A stretch of DNA of 11,667 nt from an uncultured Collinsella sp. (GTDB lineage: Bacteria > Actinomycetota > Coriobacteriia > Coriobacteriales > Coriobacteriaceae): positions 1 to 11,667 of the forward strand of contig CABUUD010000053.1 in assembly GCA_902494585.1 (NCBI GenBank), written 5' to 3'. The translations under genes and the position numbers were made by a program. Positions 1 to 5,794 of the stretch are shown here, piece by piece. The notes below the pieces were generated by a model that worked only from the letters and a program-made list of their open reading frames with translations, searched no databases and was not told the DNA's origin. Every line of letters begins with the position of its first letter. Position 1 is the first letter of the stretch.

Positions 1-365
1 GCAACACCGCCCAGGCCGTGACGCTCGATTCCGAGCTCTCCGCCATGGGTCGCGAGATCGACTGCGCCCTTCTGGTCGATGTGGCCCCCGAGGTCATTAT
101 CGATCGTCTGTCTTCGCGTCGCACCTGCCGCGCCTGCGGTTACACCGGCACCGCTGCCGATGCTACCTGCCCCAAGTGTGGCGGTGAGATGTATCAGCGC
201 GACGACGACAAGCCCGAGACCATCAAGAACCGTCTCGACGTCTACGAGAAGTCCACGAGCCCGCTCGTCGACTACTATCGTGGCCAGGGTCTGCTCAAGT
301 CGGTCAACGGTGACCAGGCTCGCGAGACCGTGTACGGGGATGTCAAAGAGGCTCTCGGTCTATGA
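1..365 (+). CDS. adk: Adenylate kinase, C-terminal part (5' truncated by window edge)
   Basis: Cytosolic enzyme that interconverts ATP + AMP and 2 ADP. The reading frame is open from base 3 to the TGA at 363-365, so about the last 120 residues are present; the P-loop and AMP-binding half lie upstream of the window. Visible marks are the C-terminal LID and core: a CxxC pair, ten intervening residues and a second CxxC (codons spanning 126-179), which is the four-cysteine zinc-binding lid of Gram-positive type adenylate kinases. The downstream R-D-D-D-K-P-E-T-I-K-N-R-L stretch is the conserved segment after the lid. An internal GTG at 18 is not the real start, because conserved adk sequence (N-T-A-Q-A) continues in frame upstream of it. 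The gene overlaps map by four bases (ATGA), which suggests coupled translation. In this operon type secY normally precedes adk. Confidence 0.96.
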   Translation, partial: NTAQAVTLDSELSAMGREIDCALLVDVAPEVIIDRLSSRRTCRACGYTGTAADATCPKCGGEMYQRDDDKPETIKNRLDVYEKSTSPLVDYYRGQGLLKSVNGDQARETVYGDVKEALGL

Positions 366-1150
366 TCAAGATTAAGTCTGCAACGCAAATCGAGCAGATG
401 AAGAAGGCAGGAGCGCTATCTAAGATGGCGCTCCGCCACGTTGGAGCCATGGTGCGCCCCGGCGTTTCGACTTTTGAGCTCGATCAGCTCGCGGAGCAGA
501 TTATCCGCATGCATGGTGGCACCCCAGCCTTTAAGGGTTACGGCGGGTTTCCCGGAACCATTTGCGCATCGATTAACGATGCCGTGGTACACGGTATTCC
601 CAACCCCGACATGATCCTGCGCGATGGCGATATCATCTCCATCGATACGGGAGCCGTTGTCGACGGTTGGGTCGGCGATAACGCTTGGACGTTTTTCGTC
701 GGCACCCCCACGCCCGAAGCCAAGGCTTTGTGCGAGATCACGCGCGATTGCCTTAAGGCTGCCATCGAGCAGGCTGTTCCCGGTAACCATATCGGGGACG
801 TCGGTTATGCCGTTCAGTCCCTCGCCGAGTCTCACGGTTACGGCGTGCTTCGCGATTATGTGGGCCATGGCATTGGCCGCGTGATGCACGAGGACCCCAA
901 CGTTCCTAACTATGGAAAGAAGGGGAGGGGCGTTCGCCTCCAGGCCGGCATGGTCATTGCCATCGAGCCGATGGTTACGATGGGTTCCAACCATGTGAGC
1001 ACGGGCTCCGACGGTTGGATCGTCACGACCAACGACCACCTGCCCGCCGCGCACTACGAGAACACCGTCGCCATTACCAATGACGGCCCGGTGATTCTCA
1101 CCACGGATGCGCAAGGTGCTTGGTGTTCGCTCCAAGGCGGAGAAATGTAA
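362..1150 (+). CDS. map: Type I methionine aminopeptidase
   Basis: Cytosolic metalloprotease that removes the initiator methionine from nascent proteins. At 262 aa it has the size of the compact type Ia family (E. coli 264 aa). All catalytic positions are recognisable: His77 in V-V-H-G-I-P, metal ligands Asp95 (S-I-D-T-G) and Asp106 (V-G-D-N), His169 (G-H-G-I-G), Glu202 (I-E-P-M) and Glu233 (Y-E-N-T-V). The ATG at 362 overlaps the adk stop as ATGA, with an AAAGAGG Shine-Dalgarno at 345-351 inside adk. The TAA stop lies inside the left arm of a long inverted repeat (1142-1270), so the last three codons are part of that repeat. Insertion of the repeat may therefore have set the present C-terminus; the catalytic core ends well before it. 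Confidence 0.97.
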   Translation: MIKIKSATQIEQMKKAGALSKMALRHVGAMVRPGVSTFELDQLAEQIIRMHGGTPAFKGYGGFPGTICASINDAVVHGIPNPDMILRDGDIISIDTGAVVDGWVGDNAWTFFVGTPTPEAKALCEITRDCLKAAIEQAVPGNHIGDVGYAVQSLAESHGYGVLRDYVGHGIGRVMHEDPNVPNYGKKGRGVRLQAGMVIAIEPMVTMGSNHVSTGSDGWIVTTNDHLPAAHYENTVAITNDGPVILTTDAQGAWCSLQGGEM

Positions 1151-1270
1151 AAGTCGCCGCCCCCTGATGCCCAACCTCGCCTTTCAATTTCGAAGGCATG
1201 ACCCCAAGGTCTATGCCTTCTCATTTCAAGGCGATCTTGGGCATCAGGGAACGGCTTTGTTTTACATTTC
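1142..1270. repeat. 129-bp imperfect inverted repeat, MITE-like or giant hairpin
   Basis: The two ends are perfect 11-bp inverted copies (GAAATGTAAAA at 1142-1152 and its complement at 1260-1270). Moving inward, further paired blocks are 1156-1159/1252-1255 (4 bp), 1162-1174/1237-1249 (13 bp, perfect), 1177-1183/1228-1234 (7 bp), 1186-1188/1223-1225, 1192-1199/1213-1220 (8 bp) and 1200-1203/1208-1211 around a CCAA loop. About 50 base pairs are separated only by small mismatched bulges. Size, terminal inverted ends and lack of coding content fit a non-autonomous MITE. The alternative is a large RNA hairpin acting as map terminator, since the right arm carries TTTGTTTT after a GC stem. The segment includes the map stop codon. 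An extra direct copy of AAATGTAA follows at 1271-1278. Confidence 0.75.
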
Positions 1271-1278
1271 AAATGTAA
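1262..1278. promoter_or_regulatory. 17-bp palindrome upstream of infA promoter
   Basis: TTACATTT and AAATGTAA form perfect 8-bp arms around a single C. The left arm is also the end of the long inverted repeat, so the palindrome straddles the repeat boundary. It sits about 45 bp upstream of the predicted -35 of the infA promoter, a position compatible with a regulator site. It may equally be a by-product of how the repeat inserted. No regulator can be named from the sequence. Confidence 0.35.
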
Positions 1279-1302
1279 CAAGTTCCACTTAGTTGTGGAG
1301 CC

Positions 1303-1343
1303 ATTACGAAGTTATTACGATGCGTGCATACGTGTTGTAGAAT
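1303..1343 (+). promoter_or_regulatory. Predicted infA promoter with direct repeats
   Basis: A good -10 hexamer, TAGAAT at 1338-1343, lies 17 bp after a weak -35, TTACGA at 1315-1320, placing the start near 1350 and giving a leader of about 33 nt before infA. The -35 is part of one of two direct ATTACGA copies (1303-1309 and 1314-1320) spaced 11 bp, about one helical turn, which could bind a regulator or an alpha C-terminal domain. The assignment rests on hexamer matches only. Confidence 0.5.
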
Positions 1344-1382
1344 ACTCAATCGCTGTCGTTTTCTAGAGAAAGATGATTGCTT

Positions 1383-1601
1383 GTGAAGAAGGAAGACGCA
1401 ATTGAGCTCGAGGGTACGGTAAAAGAGCCGCTGCCCAACGCCATGTTTAAGGTCGAGCTCGAGAACGGTCATTCGGTTCTGTGCAACATTTCTGGCAAGA
1501 TCCGAATGAATTACATCCGCATTCTCCCCGGTGACAGGGTTGTCGTGGAGCTTTCCCCGTACGACCTGACCCGCGGCCGCATCACCTATCGCTATAAATA
1601 G
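1383..1601 (+). CDS. infA: Translation initiation factor IF-1
   Basis: Small OB-fold protein that binds the 30S A site during initiation. With GTG at 1383 the product is 72 aa, the exact usual family length, beginning V-K-K-E-D-A-I-E-L-E-G and ending with the typical I-T-Y-R-Y-K tail. The conserved core P-L-P-N-A-M-F-K-V-E-L-E-N-G-H and N-Y-I-R-I-L-P-G-D are clear. An in-frame TTG at 1377 would add two residues; GTG is preferred for family length and for its distance of about 10 nt from AGAGAAAG at 1365-1372. The gene lies 232 nt after map with its own predicted promoter, so the ribosomal cluster can probably be transcribed separately from adk-map. Confidence 0.97.
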   Translation: MKKEDAIELEGTVKEPLPNAMFKVELENGHSVLCNISGKIRMNYIRILPGDRVVVELSPYDLTRGRITYRYK

Positions 1602-1611
1602 CGGCACGCAT

Positions 1612-1699
1612 ACACGCTCTTTTCCGACTGCAGGCTTAGCTCAACCTACGGTCGGTTTGCGTGTGAAGACCAGCCATAGTTTTAAACGCCTGCGGCTGG
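1612..1699 (+). promoter_or_regulatory. infA-rpmJ leader with two stem-loops
   Basis: The 147-nt infA-rpmJ gap is long for this cluster, where other gaps are 14-32 nt. It contains two inverted-repeat structures. The first pairs ACACGC (1612-1617) with GCGTGT (1659-1664) and CCGAC (1624-1628) with GTCGG (1651-1655). The second pairs CCAGCC (1670-1675) with GGCTGG (1694-1699). Neither is followed by a T-tract, so neither looks like an intrinsic terminator. They could be an mRNA structure for ribosomal-protein autoregulation or a processing site; that role is inference. Confidence 0.35.
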
Positions 1700-1748
1700 G
1701 CGAGTAGATAGTAGGGAAGTAGTTTGAGCGCTACCGAAAGGAAGAACG

Positions 1749-1862
1749 ATGAAGGTACGTCCTTCGGTCAAGAAGATGTGCGATAAGTGCAAAATCATTA
1801 GGCGCCATGGCAAGGTCCTCGTCATTTGCGAGAATCCCCGTCATAAGCAGCGTCAGGGTTAA
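1749..1862 (+). CDS. rpmJ: 50S ribosomal protein L36 (zinc-binding form)
   Basis: A 37-aa protein of the large ribosomal subunit: M-K-V-R-P-S-V-K-K-M-C start and Q-R-Q-G end. It keeps the zinc ribbon with Cys11, Cys14, Cys27 and His32, so it is the zinc-containing C+ paralogue. The ATG at 1749 follows an AAAGGAAG Shine-Dalgarno just upstream. The TAA ends 14 nt before rpsM. Length and sequence match the family fully. Confidence 0.97.
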   Translation: MKVRPSVKKMCDKCKIIRRHGKVLVICENPRHKQRQG

Positions 1863-1876
1863 GAGAGGAGACTACG

Positions 1877-2251
1877 TTGGCCCGTATTAATGGTGTCGAC
1901 CTCCCGCGTGAGAAGCGCGTTGAGATCGGTCTGACCTACATTTACGGCATCGGCCGCACCACTGCGACGAAGATTTGCGTCGAGTGCAACGTTAACGTGG
2001 ATACGCGCGTTAAGGACCTCACCGAGGATGAGGTTAACGCCATCCGCGATTATATCGATAAGAACCAGATCATGGTTGAGGGCGACCTCCGCCGTGAGCG
2101 CAACCAGAACGTCAAGCGCCTTATGGACATCGGCTGCAACCGCGGCCTTCGTCACCGCAAGGGCCTCCCGGTCCGCGGCCAGCGCACCCACACTAACGCT
2201 CGTACCCGCAAGGGCCCGAAGCGTCAGATCGGTGCTAAGAAGAAGAAATAA
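1877..2251 (+). CDS. rpsM: 30S ribosomal protein S13
   Basis: Small-subunit head protein that contacts the P-site tRNA and forms intersubunit bridges. The 124-aa product starts M-A-R-I-N-G-V-D-L-P and has the S13 helix-two-turns-helix region (I-G-R-T-T-A-T-K-I-C near residues 26-35) and the basic tail R-G-L-R-H-R-K-G-L-P-V-R-G-Q-R-T-H-T-N-A-R-T. The start codon is TTG at 1877, preceded by AGAGAGGAG at 1862-1870; no in-frame ATG would give the conserved N-terminus, so the rare start is well supported. A Lys-rich end (K-K-K-K) closes the protein. Confidence 0.97.
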   Translation: MARINGVDLPREKRVEIGLTYIYGIGRTTATKICVECNVNVDTRVKDLTEDEVNAIRDYIDKNQIMVEGDLRRERNQNVKRLMDIGCNRGLRHRKGLPVRGQRTHTNARTRKGPKRQIGAKKKK

Positions 2252-2265
2252 GGAGCGCTAGATAG

Positions 2266-2670
2266 ATGGCTACTGCTAAGAAGAACGTTCGCGCTGCCCG
2301 TCTGAAGCGCGCGGACCGTAAGAACATTTCCGTGGGCCAGGCTCACATTCGTTCTACGTTCAACAACACTATCGTTTCGATCACCGATCCCCAGGGCAAC
2401 GTCATTTCCTGGAAGTCGGCTGGCCAGGTGGGCTTCAAGGGCTCCCGTAAGTCCACGCCGTTCGCTGCCCAGATGGCTGCCGAGGCTGCTGCCAAGCAGG
2501 CCATGGAGCACGGTATGAAGAAGGTTTCCGTCTTCGTCAAGGGCCCCGGCTCCGGTCGTGAGACCGCCATCCGCTCCCTCCAGGCTGCTGGCCTCGAGGT
2601 CTCGAGCATCCAGGACAAGACCCCCATTCCGCACAACGGCTGCCGCCCCAAGAAGCGTCGCCGCGTGTAA
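2266..2670 (+). CDS. rpsK: 30S ribosomal protein S11
   Basis: Platform protein of the 30S subunit near the mRNA exit channel. The 134-aa product shows the family signature H-I-R-S-T-F-N-N-T-I-V-S-I-T-D near the N-terminus, G-S-R-K-S-T-P-F-A-A-Q, the K-G-P-G-S-G-R-E loop and the strongly conserved C-terminus T-P-I-P-H-N-G-C-R-P followed by a basic tail. The Shine-Dalgarno AGGAG at 2251-2255 shares its first base with the rpsM stop codon and lies 10 nt before ATG. The gap to rpsM is 14 nt, fitting a single polycistronic message. Confidence 0.97.
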   Translation: MATAKKNVRAARLKRADRKNISVGQAHIRSTFNNTIVSITDPQGNVISWKSAGQVGFKGSRKSTPFAAQMAAEAAAKQAMEHGMKKVSVFVKGPGSGRETAIRSLQAAGLEVSSIQDKTPIPHNGCRPKKRRRV

Positions 2671-2689
2671 CTGAAAGGATCGTATCAAT

Positions 2690-3286
2690 ATGGCAATCGA
2701 CAGGACTCCTGTTCTTAAGCGCTGCCGTCAGCTCGGGATCGATCCCGCTGAGCTCGGTTACAGCAGCAAGAAGGAATCTATCCGTCAGCCCAAGCGCCGT
2801 CGCAAGGAATCTGAGTACGGCATGCAGCTGCGCGAGAAGCAGAAGGTCAAGTTCATCTATGGCGTTCTGGAGAAGCAGTTCCACGGCTACTTCAACAAGG
2901 CCCGCAAGATGAACGGCGTCACCGGTGAGAACCTCATGATCATTCTTGAGTCTCGCCTCGACAACGTCGTCTTCCGTCTTGGCTTCGCCCGCACTCGCAA
3001 AGAGGCTCGTCAGTCCGTCCGTCACGGTCACTTCACCGTGAACGGCAAGCGCGTGGACATCCCGTCCTACCGCGTCAAGGCCGGCGACGTCGTCGCTGTC
3101 GGCGAGAAGTTCCGTGACCTCCTCCCCATCAAGGAGGCCCTGATTTCCTCCGAGCGCTTTGAGGTCCCTGGCTGGCTCGAGGTCGATATCGAGAAGCTGT
3201 CTGGTAACGTGCTCGCTCTGCCGACGCGTGAGCAGATCAGCGGTGATATCAACGAGCAGCTCATCGTCGAGCTCTACTCTAAGTAG
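2690..3286 (+). CDS. rpsD: 30S ribosomal protein S4 (cysteine-poor form)
   Basis: Primary 16S rRNA-binding assembly protein and, in E. coli, the translational repressor of the alpha operon. The 198-aa product has the S4 RNA-binding domain from about residue 88 (E-S-R-L-D-N-V-V-F-R-L-G-F-A) through H-F-T-V-N-G-K-R-V-D-I-P-S and the I-P-x-W-type C-terminal region. The N-terminal extension contains a single Cys (Cys12), so the four-Cys zinc finger found in some S4 proteins is absent; this is the C- form. ATG at 2690 follows AAAGGA at 2674-2679. It contrasts with the zinc-binding L36 encoded upstream. Confidence 0.97.
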   Translation: MAIDRTPVLKRCRQLGIDPAELGYSSKKESIRQPKRRRKESEYGMQLREKQKVKFIYGVLEKQFHGYFNKARKMNGVTGENLMIILESRLDNVVFRLGFARTRKEARQSVRHGHFTVNGKRVDIPSYRVKAGDVVAVGEKFRDLLPIKEALISSERFEVPGWLEVDIEKLSGNVLALPTREQISGDINEQLIVELYSK

Positions 3287-3318
3287 TCCATCCGGGCTGC
3301 TGAGGCTGGAGGTAATAC

Positions 3319-4260
3319 ATGTCAGAATTCATTAGGCCTCAGGTTCAGGTCGAAGAGATCAACGAGACGTCTGCTCGTGTCTCCGTCGAGCCGCTCGAGC
3401 GTGGTTACGGCGATACGCTGGGTAACTCCCTTCGTCGCGTTCTTCTGTCCTCGCTCGAGGGTGCCGCCGTCGAGGCTATTCAGATCGATGGTGCGCAGCA
3501 CGAGTTCATGACCATCCCTAACATGGTCGAGGATGTCACCGACATCGTCCTGAATGTCAAGGGTCTTGTCTTCAGGGCTCTCGGCACGACCGACGAGGCG
3601 ACCGCCACCATCTCGGTTGACGGCCCCTGCGAGGTCACCGGTGCGGACTTCTTTATTCCGTCCGAGTTTGAGCTGGTTAACCCCGAGCAGCACATCGCTA
3701 CGCTCACCGAGGGTGGCCATCTCACCATGAGCATGCGCATCGGCTATGGCCGCGGCTATGTTTCTGGCGAGGCCAACAAGCGCGACAACGATCCCATCGG
3801 TGTGATCCACGTCGACTCGCTGTACTCGCCGGTTTCCCGTTGCGCCAAGCTCGTTGAGGCTTGCCGTGTCGGTCAGCACACCGACTACGACCGCCTTGTC
3901 CTCGAGATCGAGACCAACGGCTCCATCGCCCCGCGCGACGCCGTGGTCCAGGCTGCCAATATCATCAACCAGCATATGGCCGCCTTTATGAACCTTGCCG
4001 AGACCCCCGAGGTCGAGGAGGAGGCTTCGATCTTCGCTCCCGAGGTCACCAACGACAACGCCGAGCTGGACAAGCAGATCGAGGATCTGGACCTTTCCGT
4101 CCGTTCTTACAACTGCCTTAAGCGCGCCAGCATTCACTCGGTCCGTCAGCTCGTTGAGTTCTCGGAGAACGATCTGCTCAACATCCGTAACTTCGGTGTT
4201 AAGTCGATCGAGGAAGTGAAGGACAAGCTTGAGTCCATGGGCCTGAGCCTGAAGGCTTAA
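3319..4260 (+). CDS. rpoA: DNA-directed RNA polymerase subunit alpha
   Basis: Alpha subunit that nucleates RNA polymerase assembly and contacts UP elements and activators. At 313 aa it has typical length. Residues 1-230 form the dimerisation domain, with the motif R-G-Y-G-D-T-L-G-N-S-L-R-R-V-L-L-S-S near the N-terminus. An acidic linker (V-E-E-E-A-S-I-F-A-P-E) leads to the C-terminal domain from about 245, where V-R-S-Y-N-C-L-K-R carries Arg262 and Asn265, equivalent to the E. coli DNA-contact residues Arg265 and Asn268. The helix-hairpin-helix I-R-N-F-G-V-K-S-I-E-E-V follows. GGAGG at 3308-3312 lies 6 nt before ATG. The 32-nt gap to rpsD supports co-transcription. Confidence 0.98.
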   Translation: MSEFIRPQVQVEEINETSARVSVEPLERGYGDTLGNSLRRVLLSSLEGAAVEAIQIDGAQHEFMTIPNMVEDVTDIVLNVKGLVFRALGTTDEATATISVDGPCEVTGADFFIPSEFELVNPEQHIATLTEGGHLTMSMRIGYGRGYVSGEANKRDNDPIGVIHVDSLYSPVSRCAKLVEACRVGQHTDYDRLVLEIETNGSIAPRDAVVQAANIINQHMAAFMNLAETPEVEEEASIFAPEVTNDNAELDKQIEDLDLSVRSYNCLKRASIHSVRQLVEFSENDLLNIRNFGVKSIEEVKDKLESMGLSLKA

Positions 4261-4290
4261 TGCTTCGCATATTTGAGGAGAAACTAGACC

Positions 4291-4758
4291 ATGCGTCATA
4301 ACGTTAAGAAGGGCCTGAAGCTCGGCACCGATGCGAGCCACACCAAGGCCATGAAGAAGAGCCTTGCTAAGGCCCTCTTCGAGAACGACCGCATCAAGAC
4401 CACCGAGACCCGCGCTAAGGCGCTGCGTTCGGTCGTCGATCCGATCATCACCTGGGCCAAGAAGGGCGACCTGCACTCTCGTCGTCTGGCTATCGCCAAG
4501 CTCGGCGATAAGCAGCTCGTTGCCGAGATCTTCGACAAGGCTGCTCAGGGCATGTGGCAGGACCGCAACGGCGGTTACACCCGCATCATGAAGCTCGGTA
4601 ACCGCAAGGGCGACAACGCTCCCATCGTTATCATGGAGCTCGTCACCGAGCCTTGCACGCCTAAGGCTAAGAAGGCTGCTCCGGCCCCCAAGAAGGCCGC
4701 TGCTCCCAAGAAGGTCGAGGCTGCCGAGGAGGCTCCTGCTGAGGAGACCGCTGAGTAG
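4291..4758 (+). CDS. rplQ: 50S ribosomal protein L17
   Basis: Large-subunit protein near the peptide exit tunnel. The N-terminal 120 residues are canonical (M-R-H, then L-G-T-D-A-S-H-T-K-A-M, R-I-K-T-T-E-T-R-A-K, and N-G-G-Y-T-R-I-M-K-L-G-N-R-K-G-D-N-A-P). Residues 121-155 form a Lys/Ala/Pro then Glu-rich low-complexity tail, longer than the 127-aa E. coli protein and similar in kind to extended actinobacterial L17. GAGGAG at 4275-4280 lies 10 nt before ATG. The TAG stop overlaps the predicted -35 box of the truA promoter, and a strong terminator follows 27 nt later. Confidence 0.96.
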   Translation: MRHNVKKGLKLGTDASHTKAMKKSLAKALFENDRIKTTETRAKALRSVVDPIITWAKKGDLHSRRLAIAKLGDKQLVAEIFDKAAQGMWQDRNGGYTRIMKLGNRKGDNAPIVIMELVTEPCTPKAKKAAPAPKKAAAPKKVEAAEEAPAEETAE

Positions 4759-4783
4759 ACAATCCGTCTGCATAGGCTATATT
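4756..4783 (+). promoter_or_regulatory. Predicted truA promoter just before and running into the terminator
   Basis: TAGACA at 4756-4761 (5 of 6 to consensus) and TATATT at 4778-4783 (5 of 6) are separated by 16 bp. The -35 box includes the rplQ stop codon. The expected start, near 4789-4791, falls within the left arm of the rplQ terminator. RNA started there would lack most of the 5' arm and so could not form the full terminator. This gives truA transcription without relying on read-through. The assignment is by inspection only. Confidence 0.55.
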
Positions 4784-4784
4784 C

Positions 4785-4815
4785 GAGGGGTACGTTCGCG
4801 TACCCCTCTTTTTTT
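4785..4815 (+). terminator. Intrinsic terminator of the ribosomal operon
   Basis: A perfect 10-bp stem pairs GAGGGGTACG (4785-4794) with CGTACCCCTC (4799-4808) around a stable TTCG tetraloop (4795-4798). Seven T residues follow at 4809-4815. This is a textbook Rho-independent terminator and marks the end of the infA-rplQ transcription unit. Confidence 0.93.
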
Positions 4816-4850
4816 GTCGCGATACCGTTGCTTGTTTGTTGGGAGCGCCC

Positions 4851-5675
4851 ATGACTGCGCCGTCTGATTTCAATTCGATTTCCGAGCTTGACGCCACGCT
4901 CGTATTTCGCGTGGCCTATGATGGTTCGTCGTATAGCGGATTTGCCGTGCAGCCGGGACAGACGACGGTTGCGGGTGAGCTACGTCGAGCTATTGAGACG
5001 CTCCTGCGCCGTCCGATCGACCTGACGTGTGCGGGACGTACCGATGCCGGCGTGCATGCGGTGGCACAGTTTATCAGCGTGCCCGTAACGGACGCTGAGT
5101 TGGCTTTGACGCGCCGTAGGTGGCTGAGGGCTATGGATGCCCTTCTGCCCAAAGATATCGCCATAAACGAGGTCTACAAGGCTCGTAAGGGCTTTTCTGC
5201 GCGCTTTGACGCGCGTTCTCGCACGTACACCTATCGCATTGCCGACCGTGATGCTCGGCCCGTGCTGTCACGCGGTGCCGTGTGGTGGCATCGCTATCCC
5301 CTCGACGTCGACGCGATGGCTGCTGCCTGCCCTGCGCTTTTGGGCGAGCAGGACTTTAAGAGTTTTTGCAAGGTCGCCTCTGCCGTGGGCAAACCTACGC
5401 ACCGCTGCGTAATGCGTGCCGAGTTTGGCCATGAGGTCGCCTTTGGCGAGGACATCCTCACGTTTACCATCGAGGGCAACGCGTTTTTGCATTCGATGGT
5501 GCGAACCATTGTGGGCACCCTTGTCGAGATCGGCATGCATCGCCGCGATCCCGAGTGGATGCGCGAGGTAATTGATGCCTGCGATCGTACTGCAGCTGGT
5601 CCTACGGCACCCGCATGCGGTCTTACTTTTATGGGTGTGGACTACGACCCAGCCGAGCTTGTGGTGCTCGATTAG
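4851..5675 (+). CDS. truA: tRNA pseudouridine(38-40) synthase TruA
   Basis: Converts uridines 38-40 in the anticodon arm of tRNAs to pseudouridine. From ATG at 4851 the product is 274 aa, near the usual 270. The catalytic motif C-A-G-R-T-D-A-G-V-H-A places the nucleophilic Asp at residue 65. Other conserved segments are V-A-Y-D-G-S-S-Y-S-G-F at the N-terminus, the R-x-Y-x-Y-R-I strand (about residues 125-135), the D-F-x-S-F-C segment and the F-L-H-S-M-V-R-T-I-V-G-T-L helix. Upstream in-frame TTG codons exist at 4836 and 4839, but GGGAG at 4841-4845 sits 5 nt before the ATG and decides the start. It follows rplQ, its common position in this gene order, but is separated from it by a terminator. 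Confidence 0.96.
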   Translation: MTAPSDFNSISELDATLVFRVAYDGSSYSGFAVQPGQTTVAGELRRAIETLLRRPIDLTCAGRTDAGVHAVAQFISVPVTDAELALTRRRWLRAMDALLPKDIAINEVYKARKGFSARFDARSRTYTYRIADRDARPVLSRGAVWWHRYPLDVDAMAAACPALLGEQDFKSFCKVASAVGKPTHRCVMRAEFGHEVAFGEDILTFTIEGNAFLHSMVRTIVGTLVEIGMHRRDPEWMREVIDACDRTAAGPTAPACGLTFMGVDYDPAELVVLD

Positions 5676-5677
5676 GG

Positions 5678-5779
5678 ATGAGACTGCCTGACGGCGATCT
5701 TTGTGTGCGGCGCCTGTGGGCGGGGCGTGTGCAACATCTGTTCTTGACGTGCATCGCGGCGGACGACCGCCCGCATTAA
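5678..5779 (+). CDS. Possible 33-residue small ORF between truA and the GT2-like gene
   Basis: An ATG two bases after the truA stop opens a frame of 33 codons that ends in TAA at 5777-5779, filling almost the whole gap before the next start at 5795. The product begins M-R-L-P-D-G-D-L-C-V-R-R-L-W and matches no family I recognise. There is no spaced Shine-Dalgarno (only AGGG directly abutting the ATG), so translation would depend on coupling to truA termination. It may be a coupling peptide, a degraded remnant, or chance in GC-rich DNA, where stops are rarer. It contains no hydrophobic segment long enough to span a membrane. Confidence 0.25.
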   Translation: MRLPDGDLCVRRLWAGRVQHLFLTCIAADDRPH

Positions 5780-5794
5780 TTGACGGGGTGTACC

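Noticed and set aside
1303..1320. Zur operator at the infA promoter
   Set aside because: The ATTACGA half-sites are in direct orientation, not the inverted 7-1-7 arrangement, so only a generic direct repeat is reported.
3322..4773. 483-codon open frame on the minus strand opposite rpoA and rplQ
   Set aside because: It is the antisense shadow of two unmistakable genes in GC-rich DNA; its sequence is Leu/Val/Asp-rich without a recognisable domain or ribosome-binding site.
5758..5771. GGCGG-ACGA-CCGCC hairpin as a truA terminator
   Set aside because: Only a 5-bp stem with no T-tract after it; likely chance in GC-rich sequence.
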